A DNA stretch of 29,904 nt, taken from positions 2,425 to 32,328 of the forward strand of contig JAAVDO010000007.1 of NCBI GenBank assembly GCA_014801735.1, in the 5' to 3' direction. The position numbers and the translations under genes are program-made. The DNA is from Bacteroides sp. (lineage in GTDB: Bacteria; Bacteroidota; Bacteroidia; Bacteroidales; Muribaculaceae). Shown piece by piece: positions 1 through 10,263 of this stretch. Within the stretch, counting starts at the first letter, position 1. Each line of letters starts with the position of its first letter. Below the pieces are notes generated by a model. It ran no database searches and was not told the origin of the DNA. It saw only the letters and a list, made by a program, of their open reading frames with translations.

Positions 1-24
1 TTTATTAAGGCTCCATTCACAAGC

Positions 25-58
25 AAGGGGCACACCGCTCTTCTGCCGTGTGCCCCTT
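25..58. terminator. Hairpin downstream of eno, probable terminator
   Basis: Arms at 25-35 and 48-58 (AAGGGGCACAC / GTGTGCCCCTT) form a perfect 11-bp GC-rich stem with a 12-nt loop, 47 nt past the enolase stop codon. On the minus strand only a short, impure T stretch follows, while on the plus strand the following bases are pyrimidine-rich, so it may stop transcription from either side. A second weak hairpin (75-79 with 86-90) sits between it and the gene. Termination is inferred from stem strength and position. Confidence 0.6.
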
Positions 59-105
59 CTCTTATTTCAGGGACTGCGTTTTTCTACGCAATCATTCTTT
101 CTTGA

Positions 106-1521
<1,416 letters not shown>

Positions 1522-1528
1522 TCAACTG

Positions 1529-1536
1529 CAAAGATA
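1529..1536 (-). promoter_or_regulatory. eno promoter, -7 box
   Basis: On the minus strand the bases read TATCTTTG, an exact match to the Bacteroidetes -7 consensus TAnnTTTG. The -33 region, about 20 nt further upstream, is purine-rich and lacks a clear TTTG, so the match is one-sided. It predicts a start near 1522 and a leader of about 110 nt. Its place between the rplQ terminator hairpin and eno supports it. Confidence 0.6.
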
Positions 1537-1625
1537 CTAATTCTTTCGATATAACTCTCTTCCCTTATGATAATTTTCCATTCTTTGAATCCATTTAAAC
1601 ATCTTTTTTCATTACCCGACCGAAA

Positions 1626-1664
1626 GCAGAGAAGGCAGCGCCGTGCCGGCACTGCCCTCTCTGC
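1626..1664 (-). terminator. Terminator hairpin at the end of the ribosomal operon
   Basis: Arms GCAGAGA (1626-1632) and TCTCTGC (1658-1664) pair, followed inward by GGCAG/CTGCC and GCCG/CGGC with single mismatches between blocks. The stem is about 16 bp with a very small apical loop. It begins 25 nt after the rplQ stop. On the minus strand it is followed by TTTCGG, a poor U-tract, so termination may be imperfect or factor-assisted. It separates the alpha operon from eno. Confidence 0.7.
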
Positions 1665-1688
1665 GATTATTCTTTCTGTATATTGTCC

Positions 1689-2183
1689 TTATTCTGCTGC
1701 AGGTGCTTCAGTAGCTTCTGCGGCAGGAGCTTCTGTTGCGGTAGCCTCTGCCTTCGGAGCTGAGCTCTTGCGGCTGCGGCGGGTGCGACGCTCCTTCTTA
1801 GCTCCGCTATCCTTCAGCATAGCCTCGTTGTAGTCAACGAGCTCTATGAAGCACATCTTGGCATTGTCACCAAGACGGTTGCCGGTCTTCAGAATACGCG
1901 TATAACCGCCGTTGCGGTCGGCGATCTTCTGTGCTACTTCGCGGAAAAGCTCTGTAACGGCCTCCTTGTTCTGCAGATAGCTGAATACAAGGCGGCGGTT
2001 AACCATTGAATCATCCTTGGCACGGTTGATCAGAGGCTCGGCATACATGCGCAGGGCCTTGGCCTTGGCGAGGGTAGTGAAAATGCGCTTGCGCATGATC
2101 AGTGCAATCGTCATGTTGGCCAGTAGCGCGTCGCGGTGCGCTTTCTTGCGGCTCAGATGATTGAATTTTTTATTATGTCTCAT
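1689..2183 (-). CDS. rplQ: 50S ribosomal protein L17
   Basis: Large-subunit protein at the exit-tunnel side of the ribosome. The 164-residue product begins [20 protein letters not shown] and contains the family block [26 protein letters not shown] region around residues 33-55 (here [16 protein letters not shown]). The core of about 125 residues is followed by a low-complexity tail from about residue 128 that is first basic ([11 protein letters not shown]), then Ala/Glu/Pro/Thr-rich. Such tails are common in Bacteroidetes L17. Its start overlaps the rpoA stop by 4 nt (ATGA), so the two are translationally coupled. Last gene of the alpha operon. Confidence 0.97.
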   Translation of the reverse strand: MRHNKKFNHLSRKKAHRDALLANMTIALIMRKRIFTTLAKAKALRMYAEPLINRAKDDSMVNRRLVFSYLQNKEAVTELFREVAQKIADRNGGYTRILKTGNRLGDNAKMCFIELVDYNEAMLKDSGAKKERRTRRSRKSSAPKAEATATEAPAAEATEAPAAE

Positions 2184-3184
2184 TGTTGGTTGTTGTCGTT
2201 ATCTAATTTGTATCTTGAGATGTCCATCCCGAACTGGAGGTTGATATTAGCCAGCAGTTCGTCAAGCTCTGTCAGCGACTTGCGGCCGAAGTTGCGGAAC
2301 TTCAGAAGGTCGTTGCGGTTGTAGCGCACCAATTCTCCCAACGTCTCTACCTCGGCGCTCTTCAGACAGTTGAGCGCTCTTACCGACAGATCCATGTCAA
2401 CCAGCTTCGTCTTCAGGAGCTGGCGCATGTGCAGTGCCTCTTCATCAAATTCCTCTGTGCCGTCGGTCTCGGTGGTCTCCAGAGTGATCTTCTCATCGCT
2501 GAAAAGCATGAAATGATGAATCAGTATCTTGGCTGCTTCCTTCAGAGCCTCCTTCGGAAGTATCGATCCGTTGGTGGTGATCTCTATTGTCAGCTTGTCG
2601 TAGTCGGTCTTCTGGTCTACACGATAGTTCTCTACGGTATACTTCACATTCTTGATGGGAGTATAGATCGAGTCGATCGCAAGCACGTTCACGTCATCGT
2701 TAGGATTGCGGTTTTCCTCGGCGGGTGTCCAGCCGCGACCCTTGTTGATCGTAAACTCCATGGTGAACGATGCCTCCGGATCCAGATGACAGATCACCAG
2801 ATCAGGATTAAGCACCTCGAAACCTGTCATCGCTGAGCTAAGATCGCCGGCGGTCAGAACCTCCTTGCCCGAAACCGAGATGGTGGCCTTCTCGAAGTCC
2901 GTATCTTCTACTGTCTGTTTCAGGTCTACTTTCTTAAGGTTAAGAATGATGTTGGTTACATCTTCCTTTACCCCTGCTATCGTGTCAAACTCATGAAGAA
3001 CGCCGTCGATCTTGATCGACGAAATTGCGAAACCTTCAAGCGACGAGAGCAGAATACGGCGAAGTGAGTTGCCTATTGTAATTCCATAGCCGGGCTCCAA
3101 TGGCTTGAATTCGAATTTGCCGAAACAGTTGTCGGCCTCCAACATCAGGACCTTGTCAGGTTTTTGAAATGCTAATATAGCCAT
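2180..3184 (-). CDS. rpoA: DNA-directed RNA polymerase subunit alpha
   Basis: Alpha subunit, whose dimer nucleates assembly of RNA polymerase and contacts activators and UP elements. It is 334 residues. The N-terminal domain (about 1-235) has the dimerisation signature [20 protein letters not shown], with conserved Asn and Arg residues. The C-terminal domain (about 255-325) has [19 protein letters not shown] and [15 protein letters not shown], the helix-hairpin-helix-like DNA-binding surface. It lies 20 nt after rpsD and overlaps rplQ by 4 nt. Intact with normal length. Confidence 0.98.
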   Translation of the reverse strand: MAILAFQKPDKVLMLEADNCFGKFEFKPLEPGYGITIGNSLRRILLSSLEGFAISSIKIDGVLHEFDTIAGVKEDVTNIILNLKKVDLKQTVEDTDFEKATISVSGKEVLTAGDLSSAMTGFEVLNPDLVICHLDPEASFTMEFTINKGRGWTPAEENRNPNDDVNVLAIDSIYTPIKNVKYTVENYRVDQKTDYDKLTIEITTNGSILPKEALKEAAKILIHHFMLFSDEKITLETTETDGTEEFDEEALHMRQLLKTKLVDMDLSVRALNCLKSAEVETLGELVRYNRNDLLKFRNFGRKSLTELDELLANINLQFGMDISRYKLDNDNNQQ

Positions 3185-3204
3185 GTGGATCTTATGCTTT
3201 ATGA

Positions 3205-3810
3205 TTACTTAGAATACAACTCGACAATCAGCTGTTCTTTGATAGTTTCGGGAATATCTTCGCGGGCAGGAACGTGAAGGAACTTACCGGCCTTCTGGTT
3301 CTCATCCCACTCGATCCAGGGATACTTGCTGTGGTTGAAACCTGCAAGTGCGTCGGAAATAACTTCGAGCGACTTCGACTTCTCACGAACACCTACAACA
3401 TCACCGGGCTGAACCGAGTAGCTCGGGATGTTCACTACAGCACCGTTGACGGTGATATGGCGGTGAAGCACGAGCTGACGGGCAGCTGCGCGGGTCGGAG
3501 CGATGCCAAGACGATAGACAACATTGTCCAGACGGCTCTCCAGCAGCTGAAGCAGGATTTCACCTGTAATACCCTTGATGCGCGATGCCTTGTCGAAAAG
3601 GTTGTGGAACTGACGCTCCAGCACTCCGTAGGTATATTTGGCCTTCTGCTTCTCACGCAGCTGAACTCCATACTCCGAAGTCTTTCTGCGTTTGTTCTGA
3701 CCGTGCTGGCCGGGAGGGAAGTTTTTCTTGCTAAGCACTTTGTCGGGGCCAAAGATGGGCTCGCCGAACTTACGCGCTATTTTGGTCTTAGGACCTGTAT
3801 ATCTTGCCAT
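3205..3810 (-). CDS. rpsD: 30S ribosomal protein S4
   Basis: Primary 16S rRNA-binding protein of the small-subunit body; in Escherichia coli S4 also represses the alpha operon. The 201-residue product begins [21 protein letters not shown]. The S4 RNA-binding domain is at about residues 92-155 ([20 protein letters not shown], then [16 protein letters not shown]). The N-terminus lacks the Cys zinc-finger pattern seen in some S4 proteins. Unusually for this operon it is preceded by a 320-nt non-coding spacer, while the next gene, rpoA, follows after 20 nt. Confidence 0.98.
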   Translation of the reverse strand: MARYTGPKTKIARKFGEPIFGPDKVLSKKNFPPGQHGQNKRRKTSEYGVQLREKQKAKYTYGVLERQFHNLFDKASRIKGITGEILLQLLESRLDNVVYRLGIAPTRAAARQLVLHRHITVNGAVVNIPSYSVQPGDVVGVREKSKSLEVISDALAGFNHSKYPWIEWDENQKAGKFLHVPAREDIPETIKEQLIVELYSK

Positions 3811-4130
3811 ATTGTTTTGTTGTTTTTGGATTGGATTCCGTTGCCTGTCCGCTCGGCGGCGGTGGCGCAGCCGCGGCCATAGAGAGGTGATTTATATATG
3901 ACCTATTTCACCACCCGCCGCTGTCAGTCGGCTCGGTTTTCCTTTTGATTGAAAAGAATCAGTGTTTTGGGTATGCAGTCGTGACGGCCTTAAGCCGACC
4001 GTGCCGCAGTTATCTGTAAGGTTGGTATAAGGACGGGCGTCGGGACTGGATGATGTCGGTGGCGACAGTGATCCACCCTTAACGGCAGGTATCGAAAAAA
4101 ATAACACTTTCCCGCCGCCCTTTTCCTCAT
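3811..4130 (-). other. 320-nt structured spacer between rpsK and rpsD
   Basis: This is the longest gene-free stretch inside the minus-strand ribosomal cluster apart from the eno leader; most neighbouring spacers are under 55 nt. The rpsD-proximal part can form a long GC-rich stem (3856-3865 with 3911-3921, 10 bp with one bulged base) enclosing an AU-rich loop. Further upstream CGGC/GCCG pair around TTAAG. A T7 run occurs on the transcribed strand near 4096-4102 with no hairpin directly before it. I found no Bacteroidetes-type promoter and no convincing ORF. A role as an S4-responsive leader or internal attenuator is inference from position only. Confidence 0.5.
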
Positions 4131-4520
4131 TTACACTCTTCTTCTCTTGGGAGGACGGCAACCGTTGTGAGGCAGCGGTGTTACGTCAACGATCTCTGTG
4201 ACTTCGATGCCTGCGCCGTGAACTGTACGGATAGCGCTTTCACGACCGTTGCCCGGACCCTTCACATAGGCTTTCACCTTGCGCAGACCCAGATCATAGG
4301 CGACCTTTGCACAGTCCTGTGCTGCCATCTGGGCTGCATAGGGGGTGTTCTTCTTCGATCCGCGGAAGCCCATCTTACCTGCGCTCGACCACGAGATAAC
4401 CTGGCCTTCGCTGTTGGCCAGGCATACGATAATGTTGTTGAAAGACGAGTGAACGTGAAGCTGACCGTTAGCGTCGACTTTGACGTTTCTCTTCTTGGCT
4501 GCGACTGTCTTCTTTGCCAT
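4131..4520 (-). CDS. rpsK: 30S ribosomal protein S11
   Basis: Platform protein of the small subunit near the mRNA exit and the E site. The 129-residue product has the family landmarks [20 protein letters not shown] near the N-terminus, [18 protein letters not shown] in the middle, [20 protein letters not shown], and the basic end [18 protein letters not shown]. It lies 9 nt downstream of rpsM and 320 nt upstream of rpsD, so spacing changes abruptly at its 3' end. Confidence 0.98.
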   Translation of the reverse strand: MAKKTVAAKKRNVKVDANGQLHVHSSFNNIIVCLANSEGQVISWSSAGKMGFRGSKKNTPYAAQMAAQDCAKVAYDLGLRKVKAYVKGPGNGRESAIRTVHGAGIEVTEIVDVTPLPHNGCRPPKRRRV

Positions 4521-4529
4521 GTCAGTATC

Positions 4530-4910
4530 TTATTTTGTTGCTTTCTTCTTGTTTGCGACTGTTTTCTTACGGCCTTTGCGCGTACGGGCATTGTTCTTGG
4601 TGCTCTGTCCGCGAACAGGGAGACCATTGCGGTGACGGATGCCGCGGTAGCATCCTATATCCATGAGTCGCTTGATGTTGAGCTGGATCTCGCTGCGAAG
4701 ATCACCCTCCACCTTATGGTCCGAGCCGATTACCTCACGAACCTTGGCGGCCTGGGCATCGGTCCAGTCTTTTACCTTGATATCCTTATCGACGCCTGCC
4801 TTCTCGAGTATCGACTTAGCCGCGCTGCGGCCTATGCCGAAGATGTAGGTCAGGGCTATCTCACCTCTCTTATTCTGGGGGAGGTCAACTCCCACGATGC
4901 GTACTGCCAT
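4530..4910 (-). CDS. rpsM: 30S ribosomal protein S13
   Basis: Head protein of the small subunit that forms bridges with 23S rRNA and L5 and contacts the P-site tRNA. It is 126 residues, beginning [20 protein letters not shown]. It contains [20 protein letters not shown] (helix-two-turn-helix) and the motif [20 protein letters not shown] in the C-terminal third, ending in a Lys-rich tail. It lies 39 nt after rpmJ and 9 nt before rpsK. An AT-rich stretch just upstream contains TATTTTTG but no matching -33 element. Confidence 0.98.
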   Translation of the reverse strand: MAVRIVGVDLPQNKRGEIALTYIFGIGRSAAKSILEKAGVDKDIKVKDWTDAQAAKVREVIGSDHKVEGDLRSEIQLNIKRLMDIGCYRGIRHRNGLPVRGQSTKNNARTRKGRKKTVANKKKATK

Positions 4911-4949
4911 ATCTTATTGACTGATATTTTTTGCAAAAATAATAATTTT

Positions 4950-5066
4950 TTACCCTTGGCGCTGCTTATACTTCGGGTTTTTCTTGTTGATAACGTACAG
5001 ACGGCCCTTACGACGCACGATTTTGCTGTCGGGGGTACGTTTTTTGACAGATGCTCTTACTTTCAT
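4950..5066 (-). CDS. rpmJ: 50S ribosomal protein L36 (zinc-free type)
   Basis: The 38-residue product begins [19 protein letters not shown] and ends YKQRQG. L36 binds 23S rRNA at the base of the stalk region. The usual zinc ligands (Cys-x2-Cys, a third Cys and a His) are all replaced: the first pair reads TPDS, the third position Asn and the last Tyr. This is therefore the zinc-independent (C-minus) form, as is S14 in the same cluster. It is found by translating the 39-codon frame between infA and rpsM; length and flanking genes fit. Confidence 0.95.
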   Translation of the reverse strand: MKVRASVKKRTPDSKIVRRKGRLYVINKKNPKYKQRQG

Positions 5067-5145
5067 CTTTATATGTTATTTTTTTCGTTTGGTCTTTTCT
5101 TCTGCCGGGCGGTGGTGTTGAGTTCAGCGCCTGGCCGCGTTATTG

Positions 5146-5364
5146 TCATTTGTAGCGGAAAGCGATGCGTCCTTTCGAAAGGTCGTAGGGCGACATCTCT
5201 ACTCTCACCTTGTCGCCGGGCAGGATCTTGATATAGTGCATGCGCATCTTGCCCGAAATGTGGGCCGTGATCTCATGTCCGTTTTCAAGCTCAACGCGAA
5301 ACATCGCGTTGCTCAGTGCCTCGACGATTGTTCCGTCTTGTTCGATTGCCGATTGTTTTGCCAT
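5146..5364 (-). CDS. infA: Translation initiation factor IF-1
   Basis: 72-residue OB-fold protein that occupies the 30S A site during initiation and stimulates IF-2 and IF-3. It begins [17 protein letters not shown] and contains [20 protein letters not shown] and [21 protein letters not shown], ending GRIAFRYK, all standard for the family and exactly the usual length. It sits 25 nt after map and 79 nt before rpmJ, as in many Gram-positive and Bacteroidetes spc-alpha clusters. Confidence 0.98.
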   Translation of the reverse strand: MAKQSAIEQDGTIVEALSNAMFRVELENGHEITAHISGKMRMHYIKILPGDKVRVEMSPYDLSKGRIAFRYK

Positions 5365-5389
5365 GACTGTGGTTGGGTAGTGATTAATC

Positions 5390-6172
5390 TTAAATAAAAC
5401 GTTCCTTCAGGACCTCTTCGATGTAGTCGAACGTTGTCAGGATCTCCGTAGCCCCGTCGACTATGGCAAGCGTGTGCTCGTAATGGGCCGACGGCTTGCG
5501 GTCGCGTGTGCGGCACGTCCATCCGTCTCGCTCTATCACGATATTGCGGCTTCCCATGTTGATCATAGGTTCTATACACAGACACATGCCGTTTCTGATC
5601 ACCGGACCCGTTCCACGCCTTCCGTAGTTGGGCACTTCAGGATCCTCATGCATACTCCTGCCGATTCCGTGTCCGCACATTTCTCTGACTACGCTGTAGC
5701 CACGCTTCTCGCAATATTGCTGAACAGCCTGTGCTATATCACCGATTCTGTGACCCGCCTTGCAGGCCTCTATCCCGACATAGAGCGACTCCTTAGTTGT
5801 GCGGCATAGAGCCATCACATCCGGGGCGATCTCCCCTATCGGAAAGGTATAACACATATCGCCGTTATACCCGTTGAGCTCAACCACAGTGTCAGCTCCG
5901 AATATATCACCTTCTTTCAGTTCATAATTCGAAGGGAAACCGTGGACAACCGTTTCATTGACTTCGCAGCACACGGTTCCGGGAAATCCTCCATAGCCCA
6001 GACACGCCGGCTTGCCGCCGTTGTCCTGGATAAACTCGCGTGCTACCTGATCAATCTTTCGGGTTGTCACTCCCGGGAGCGCCCACTTGGCAATCTCGCC
6101 AAGTGTGCGGCTCACGAGTGTGCTGGCCTCTCTCATGAGAGCAAGTTCTTCAGGTGTTTTAAGATAGATCAT
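5390..6172 (-). CDS. map: Type I methionine aminopeptidase
   Basis: Removes the initiator Met from nascent proteins at the ribosome exit. The 260-residue product starts [16 protein letters not shown]; a further in-frame extension of seven codons upstream is unlikely because this start matches the family. Pita-bread-fold metal ligands are visible: Asp in [14 protein letters not shown] (both Asp residues), His in [14 protein letters not shown], Glu in [11 protein letters not shown] and Glu in SAHYEHTL. A conserved substrate His is in VVHGFPSN. There is no N-terminal zinc-finger extension. It lies 49 nt downstream of secY and 25 nt before infA. Confidence 0.97.
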   Translation of the reverse strand: MIYLKTPEELALMREASTLVSRTLGEIAKWALPGVTTRKIDQVAREFIQDNGGKPACLGYGGFPGTVCCEVNETVVHGFPSNYELKEGDIFGADTVVELNGYNGDMCYTFPIGEIAPDVMALCRTTKESLYVGIEACKAGHRIGDIAQAVQQYCEKRGYSVVREMCGHGIGRSMHEDPEVPNYGRRGTGPVIRNGMCLCIEPMINMGSRNIVIERDGWTCRTRDRKPSAHYEHTLAIVDGATEILTTFDYIEEVLKERFI

Positions 6173-6221
6173 CCGATTGCTACAATAAAACAAATCTTTG
6201 CCGTTTCGGTCACACTTCCGG

Positions 6222-7571
6222 TCAATATGCGCTGCCGGTTGTGCGCCCTTTGATCTTGCCCTCCTTCATCAGGCCGTCGTAGTGGTGCATCATCAGGTGA
6301 CTCTCGATCTGCTGCAGTGTGTCGAGCACTACACCTACCAGAATCAGAAGCGATGTTCCGCCGAAGAACTGAGCGAAGCTCTGGCTCACGCCGAAGAAAC
6401 GGGCGAAAGCAGGCATCACCGCAACGATACCAAGGAACAGCGAACCCGGCAGAGTGATTCTCGACAGAATGCTGTCCAGATACTCGGCGGTCTTCGTGCC
6501 GGGTTTCACGCCCGGAATGAAGCCGTTGTTGTTCTTGATATTCTCGGCGATATCGTTCGGCCTTACTGTCACTGCGGTATAGAAATACGTGAAAGCGACG
6601 ATCAGGATGAAGTAGACAAAGTTATACCAGAAACCATTGATGTCAGAGAAAGCTGCAACGAAGCTGCTTGTCTGACCTGTCGATCCGAAACCCGCCAGGG
6701 TGATAGGAATAAACATGATGGCCTGGGCGAAGATGATGGGCATTACGCCGGCAGCGTTTACCTTCAGAGGTATGTACTGGCGGGCACCGCCATACTGGCG
6801 GTTGCCTACCATGCGCTTGGCATACTGCACAGGCACTTTACGGGTACCCTGTACGAGCAGCACTGCTCCTACCGTAACGGCAAACAGGAGGATAATCTCA
6901 ACCACGAACATGATCAGACCTCCCTGCGATCCCTGCGATCCGGGAAGACGGCTGATAAATTCATAGCTCAGAGCCTCCGGAAGGCGTGCAATAATACCCA
7001 CAAGAATGATGAATGAGATACCGTTTCCGATACCGCGGTCGGTGATACGTTCACCGAGCCACATAATAAACATCGATCCTGCGGCCAGGATAATTGTCAG
7101 ATAGACTATTGTCCAGACACCCATCATCGAGACACCGCCTGCCGCGGCTACCTGCACACGCAGGTTCACCAGATAGGCAGGACCTTGCAGAAGAAGAATA
7201 AAGACTGTGAGGTAGCGGGTCCACTGGTTCAGCTTTTGATGACCGCTCTCACCTTCCCTCTGCATCTTCTGAAACGAAGGTAACACCATGCCCAGAAGCT
7301 GTATCACGATCGAAGCCGTGATATAGGGCATGATACCCAGAGCAAAGATCGAAGCCTGAGAGAATGCACCGCCGGAGAACATATCCAGCAGCTGCATCAG
7401 ACCGCTCTTGTTGGTGAAGTTGCTCAGCGCCTCAAGATCGGCAGGACTGACGCCCGGAAGGACGACATAACAGCCTAGCCGATAAACAAGCACCAGAAGC
7501 AGCGTCAACAAAATGCGCTTTCTCAGCTCGTCTATTGTCCAGATATTGCGAATTGTCTCGAAAAATCTCAT
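6222..7571 (-). CDS. secY: Protein translocase channel subunit SecY
   Basis: Inner-membrane protein-conducting channel that works with SecE (encoded in this window on the other strand) and SecA. It is 449 residues with about ten hydrophobic segments. It starts MRFFETIRNIWTIDELRKRI, followed by TM1 (LLLVLVYRLGCYVVLPG). The plug region contains SGGAFSQASIFALGIMPYI, the cytoplasmic loop SFQKMQREGE, and late loops GFIPGVKPGTKTAEYLDSI, all SecY hallmarks. It lies 5 nt after rplO, the usual end of the spc operon. Confidence 0.98.
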   Translation of the reverse strand: MRFFETIRNIWTIDELRKRILLTLLLVLVYRLGCYVVLPGVSPADLEALSNFTNKSGLMQLLDMFSGGAFSQASIFALGIMPYITASIVIQLLGMVLPSFQKMQREGESGHQKLNQWTRYLTVFILLLQGPAYLVNLRVQVAAAGGVSMMGVWTIVYLTIILAAGSMFIMWLGERITDRGIGNGISFIILVGIIARLPEALSYEFISRLPGSQGSQGGLIMFVVEIILLFAVTVGAVLLVQGTRKVPVQYAKRMVGNRQYGGARQYIPLKVNAAGVMPIIFAQAIMFIPITLAGFGSTGQTSSFVAAFSDINGFWYNFVYFILIVAFTYFYTAVTVRPNDIAENIKNNNGFIPGVKPGTKTAEYLDSILSRITLPGSLFLGIVAVMPAFARFFGVSQSFAQFFGGTSLLILVGVVLDTLQQIESHLMMHHYDGLMKEGKIKGRTTGSAY

Positions 7572-7576
7572 TTCAA

Positions 7577-8023
7577 TTAAATTTTAGAGATGGAGCCGCC
7601 GGCTGCGGTAATAGCCTCCTCTGCCTTCTTCGAGAATGCATTTGCTTCAACGGCAACTGCCTTGCTGATGCTTCCCTTGGCGAGGATCTTGACGAGCTGT
7701 TTCGGGGTCACAAGACCTGCTGCGCGGAGCTCGTCCAGACCAACCTTGTCAAGATTGTTGGCCGTGGCCAGTGCCTCAATGTCGGATACATTGAGAGCCT
7801 TATAGGCCACACGGTTGATATTCTTGAAGCCGAACTTCGGCAGACGACGCTGCAGGGGCATCTGGCCACCCTCGAAGCCGATCTTGCGCGAATAGCCGCT
7901 GCGCGACTTCGCACCCTTATGACCACGGGTTGATGTGCCACCCTTACCCGAACCCGGGCCGCGGCCGATACGCGTCTCACGGGTTACCGAGCCTACTGCC
8001 GGGCGAATTGTATTTAGTTCCAT
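7577..8023 (-). CDS. rplO: 50S ribosomal protein L15
   Basis: 23S rRNA-binding assembly protein. The 148-residue product has the Gly/Arg-rich N-terminal extension RIGRGPGSGKGGTSTRGHKG that threads into the rRNA core, then FEGGQMPLQRRLPKFGF, and a globular C-terminal domain ending EAITAAGGSISKI. It sits 43 nt after rpmD and 5 nt before secY, the near-universal spc-operon order. Confidence 0.98.
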   Translation of the reverse strand: MELNTIRPAVGSVTRETRIGRGPGSGKGGTSTRGHKGAKSRSGYSRKIGFEGGQMPLQRRLPKFGFKNINRVAYKALNVSDIEALATANNLDKVGLDELRAAGLVTPKQLVKILAKGSISKAVAVEANAFSKKAEEAITAAGGSISKI

Positions 8024-8066
8024 AATCGAGTGATTGCTGAATGTTGGGTTAATACTCTTGTTTGCA

Positions 8067-8246
8067 TCAGGCCTTGGTTACCTCTACGAGGTGACGCACG
8101 CGCTCTACCATACCCATTACCGAAGGAGTATCCTCCTTAACCACGGTGTGGTTCATCTTGCGCAGACCCAGCGCATCGAGTGTGCGCTTCTGCACCGCAG
8201 GGCAATTGATGCGGCTCTTGATCTGTTTGATTTTTATCTGTGCCAT
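8067..8246 (-). CDS. rpmD: 50S ribosomal protein L30
   Basis: Small single-domain large-subunit protein. The reading frame codes 59 residues, beginning MAQIKIKQIKSRINCPAVQK and continuing through RTLDALGLRKMNHTVVKED to RVRHLVEVTKA, a full-length match to the family pattern. It fills the gap between rpsE (34 nt upstream) and rplO (43 nt downstream), exactly where the spc operon places L30. The start ATG is at 8246 and the TGA at 8067-8069. Confidence 0.95.
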   Translation of the reverse strand: MAQIKIKQIKSRINCPAVQKRTLDALGLRKMNHTVVKEDTPSVMGMVERVRHLVEVTKA

Positions 8247-8280
8247 TCTCTTGTCTGTTTTTTTGATGTTTACCGTCGGC

Positions 8281-8799
8281 TCAGCCCTTGAAAACCTGTT
8301 CTACCGAGATTCCGCGGTTCTGGGCTACGATGGCCGGCGAACGCATCTCGTCGAGAGCGGCGATAGTGGCCTTTACAAGGTTGTGGGGATTCGACGAACC
8401 CTTCGACTTTGCCAGAACGTCGGTGATGCCGACACTCTCGAGCACTGCACGCATAGCACCGCCGGCCTTAACACCGGTACCGTGTGATGCGGGTTTCAGG
8501 ATCACGCGCGAACCACCGAACTTGGCAATCTGCTCGTGGGGAATTGTGCCTTTGTGAACCGGCACACGGATCAGATTCTTCTTGGCTGCCTCAACACCCT
8601 TGGCGATTGCGGCAGTAACCTCATTGGCCTTGCCCAGGCCCCAGCCTACTACACCGTCCTCATTGCCCACTACGACAATAGCTGCAAAGGTGAAGGCACG
8701 GCCGCCCTTGGTTACCTTAGTAACACGGTTGATGGCGACCAGACGATCTTTAAGATCCAGGTCGCTCGACGACTTTACTCTGTTGTTTCTCTTTGCCAT
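8281..8799 (-). CDS. rpsE: 30S ribosomal protein S5
   Basis: Decoding-fidelity and mRNA-helicase protein at the shoulder of the small subunit. The 172-residue product has the double-stranded-RNA-binding-like N-terminal domain ([20 protein letters not shown], then [20 protein letters not shown]) and the C-terminal domain with [20 protein letters not shown] and [16 protein letters not shown]. It lies 6 nt after rplR and 34 nt before rpmD. Confidence 0.98.
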   Translation of the reverse strand: MAKRNNRVKSSSDLDLKDRLVAINRVTKVTKGGRAFTFAAIVVVGNEDGVVGWGLGKANEVTAAIAKGVEAAKKNLIRVPVHKGTIPHEQIAKFGGSRVILKPASHGTGVKAGGAMRAVLESVGITDVLAKSKGSSNPHNLVKATIAALDEMRSPAIVAQNRGISVEQVFKG

Positions 8800-8805
8800 C
8801 TTGCT

Positions 8806-9147
8806 TTAGAATTTAAGTCCACCGTTGCGGGCGGCGTCGGCCAGCGATTTTACTCGGCCGTGGAACAAATAGCCGTTTCTGTCAAAAACCACCTCGGTGA
8901 TACCGGCGGCAAGAGCCTTCTGGGCTATTTCCTCGCCTACCTTGGCGGCTATCTCTGTCTTGGTGCCGTCGGTGATATTCTTCGACGATGCTGCTGCCAG
9001 CGTCTTGCCGGCCAGGTCGTCGATCACCTGCACGTATATCTGCTTGTTGCTGCGGAACACTGACATGCGCGGGCGCGCTGCAGTGCCGCTGATCTTACCG
9101 CGGATGCGGGTCTTGATTTTATTGCGTCTTGCTATCTTGGAGATCAT
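8806..9147 (-). CDS. rplR: 50S ribosomal protein L18
   Basis: 5S rRNA-binding protein of the central protuberance. 113 residues, with a basic N-terminus ([20 protein letters not shown]), the block [20 protein letters not shown] and the conserved ending [20 protein letters not shown] followed by NGGLKF. It lies 27 nt after rplF and 6 nt before rpsE. Confidence 0.98.
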   Translation of the reverse strand: MISKIARRNKIKTRIRGKISGTAARPRMSVFRSNKQIYVQVIDDLAGKTLAAASSKNITDGTKTEIAAKVGEEIAQKALAAGITEVVFDRNGYLFHGRVKSLADAARNGGLKF

Positions 9148-9174
9148 AGTTGTTTCGTTTTAGGGATTGGTGGT

Positions 9175-9729
9175 TTACTTCGCGCCTGCGCTCTTGCCCG
9201 ACTTACGACGGATCACCTCGCCGACAAACTTGATACCCTTGCCCTTGTAAGGCTCCGGCTTGCGCAGCGAACGGATCTTGGCGCAAACCTGACCAAGAAG
9301 CTGCTTGTCGTCGCTCTCAAGAATGATCAGAGGATTCTTGTTACGCTCCGACTTAGCCTCTACCTTGACCTCCGGGGGAAGCTTGATATATATTGCGTGG
9401 CTGTATCCAAGCGAAAGCTCCAACACCTGGCCGGTGGCTGACGCACGGTAGCCCACGCCTACTAATTCCATTTCCTTGCGGTAGCCGGTCGACACGCCTA
9501 CGACCATATTGTGGATCAGGGCGCGGTACAGGCCGTGCTGCGCACGGTGCTCACGATCATCGCTCGGACGAGTGATTACTACATGACCGTCTTCTACCTT
9601 GATGGTCAGATCCGGATTCACTGCCTGTTTCAGCTCGCCTTTGGGGCCTTTTACGGTAACTACGTTATTGTCTACGCTGACTGTCACTCCCTGCGGGATG
9701 ACGATGGGGGTCTTACCTATTCTTGACAT
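9175..9729 (-). CDS. rplF: 50S ribosomal protein L6
   Basis: Large-subunit protein near the sarcin-ricin loop and factor-binding site. The 184-residue product has two similar domains. It begins MSRIGKTPIVIPQGVTVSVD, and the second domain includes LSLGYSHAIYIKLPPEVKVE. The C-terminal signature region RKPEPYKGKGIKFVGEVIRR matches PS-type L6 signatures, ending KSGKSAGAK. It lies 18 nt after rpsH and 27 nt before rplR. Confidence 0.98.
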   Translation of the reverse strand: MSRIGKTPIVIPQGVTVSVDNNVVTVKGPKGELKQAVNPDLTIKVEDGHVVITRPSDDREHRAQHGLYRALIHNMVVGVSTGYRKEMELVGVGYRASATGQVLELSLGYSHAIYIKLPPEVKVEAKSERNKNPLIILESDDKQLLGQVCAKIRSLRKPEPYKGKGIKFVGEVIRRKSGKSAGAK

Positions 9730-9747
9730 TATGCTTCCCTCCTATCA

Positions 9748-10146
9748 TTAATAAACATAACACAGCACCTCGCCTCCGATTTTCTCTTCGGCTGCCTTCT
9801 TGTTGGTCATCACACCCTTGCTGGTGCTCAGGATAGCGATACCGAGGCCATTGAGAACACGGGGCATATCTTTGTATCCGGTATACTGACGGAGACCCGG
9901 ACGCGACACACGCTTGAGCGCCTTGATGGCGTTCACCTTGTCGATGGGGTCATACTTCAGGGCAATCTTGATGATGCCTGCGGGGGTTTCACCCTCTATA
10001 AACTTATAGTTAAGTATATAGCCTTGTTCGAAGAGGATCTTGGTGATCTCCTTCTTCAAGTTTGAGGCCGGTATCTCGACTACGCGGTGGTTGGCCTTGA
10101 TAGCGTTCCTCAATCTTGTCAGATAATCTGCTATAGGATCTGTCAT
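9748..10146 (-). CDS. rpsH: 30S ribosomal protein S8
   Basis: Primary 16S rRNA-binding protein; in E. coli S8 is the translational repressor of the spc operon. 132 residues beginning MTDPIADYLTRLRNAIKANH, with ALKRVSRPGLRQYTGYKDMP and the C-terminal signature GLGIAILSTSKGVMTNKKAA followed by GGEVLCYVY. It is preceded by an unusually long, GC-rich 117-nt spacer with a strong hairpin ending 23 nt before its start codon. Confidence 0.98.
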   Translation of the reverse strand: MTDPIADYLTRLRNAIKANHRVVEIPASNLKKEITKILFEQGYILNYKFIEGETPAGIIKIALKYDPIDKVNAIKALKRVSRPGLRQYTGYKDMPRVLNGLGIAILSTSKGVMTNKKAAEEKIGGEVLCYVY

Positions 10147-10263
10147 TGTTGTTGTTTTGTTAAATTGATCCGGCTTGAGCCGGACAATATTTAATACTCC
10201 TTTGCCCGCCGCCGCGCTTTGTCCCTATTGGGCGGCAACGGCTGCGGGGGCCGCGGACATCTC
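10147..10263 (-). other. GC-rich structured spacer between rpsN and rpsH
   Basis: The 117-nt spacer is much longer than its neighbours (18-48 nt). It holds a perfect 6-bp stem TCCGGC/GCCGGA with a four-base loop at 10169-10184, ending 23 nt before the rpsH start. Upstream lies a GC-rich block in which 10208-10213 can pair with 10231-10236 (GCCGCC with GGCGGC). No promoter box was seen. A link to S8 autoregulation is inference from its position before rpsH. Confidence 0.45.

Noticed and set aside
3892..4161. 89-codon frame on the minus strand in the rpsK-rpsD spacer, and a second frame starting at the ATG at 4130
   Set aside because: The first uses a TTG start inside rpsK and has low-complexity Ser/Pro content; the second is short with no recognisable motif. 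Structured RNA explains the spacer better.
4934..4941. TATTTTTG, a possible internal promoter box before rpsM on the minus strand
   Set aside because: No TTTG is found about 20 nt upstream, and the stretch is simple AT-rich sequence between closely spaced operon genes.
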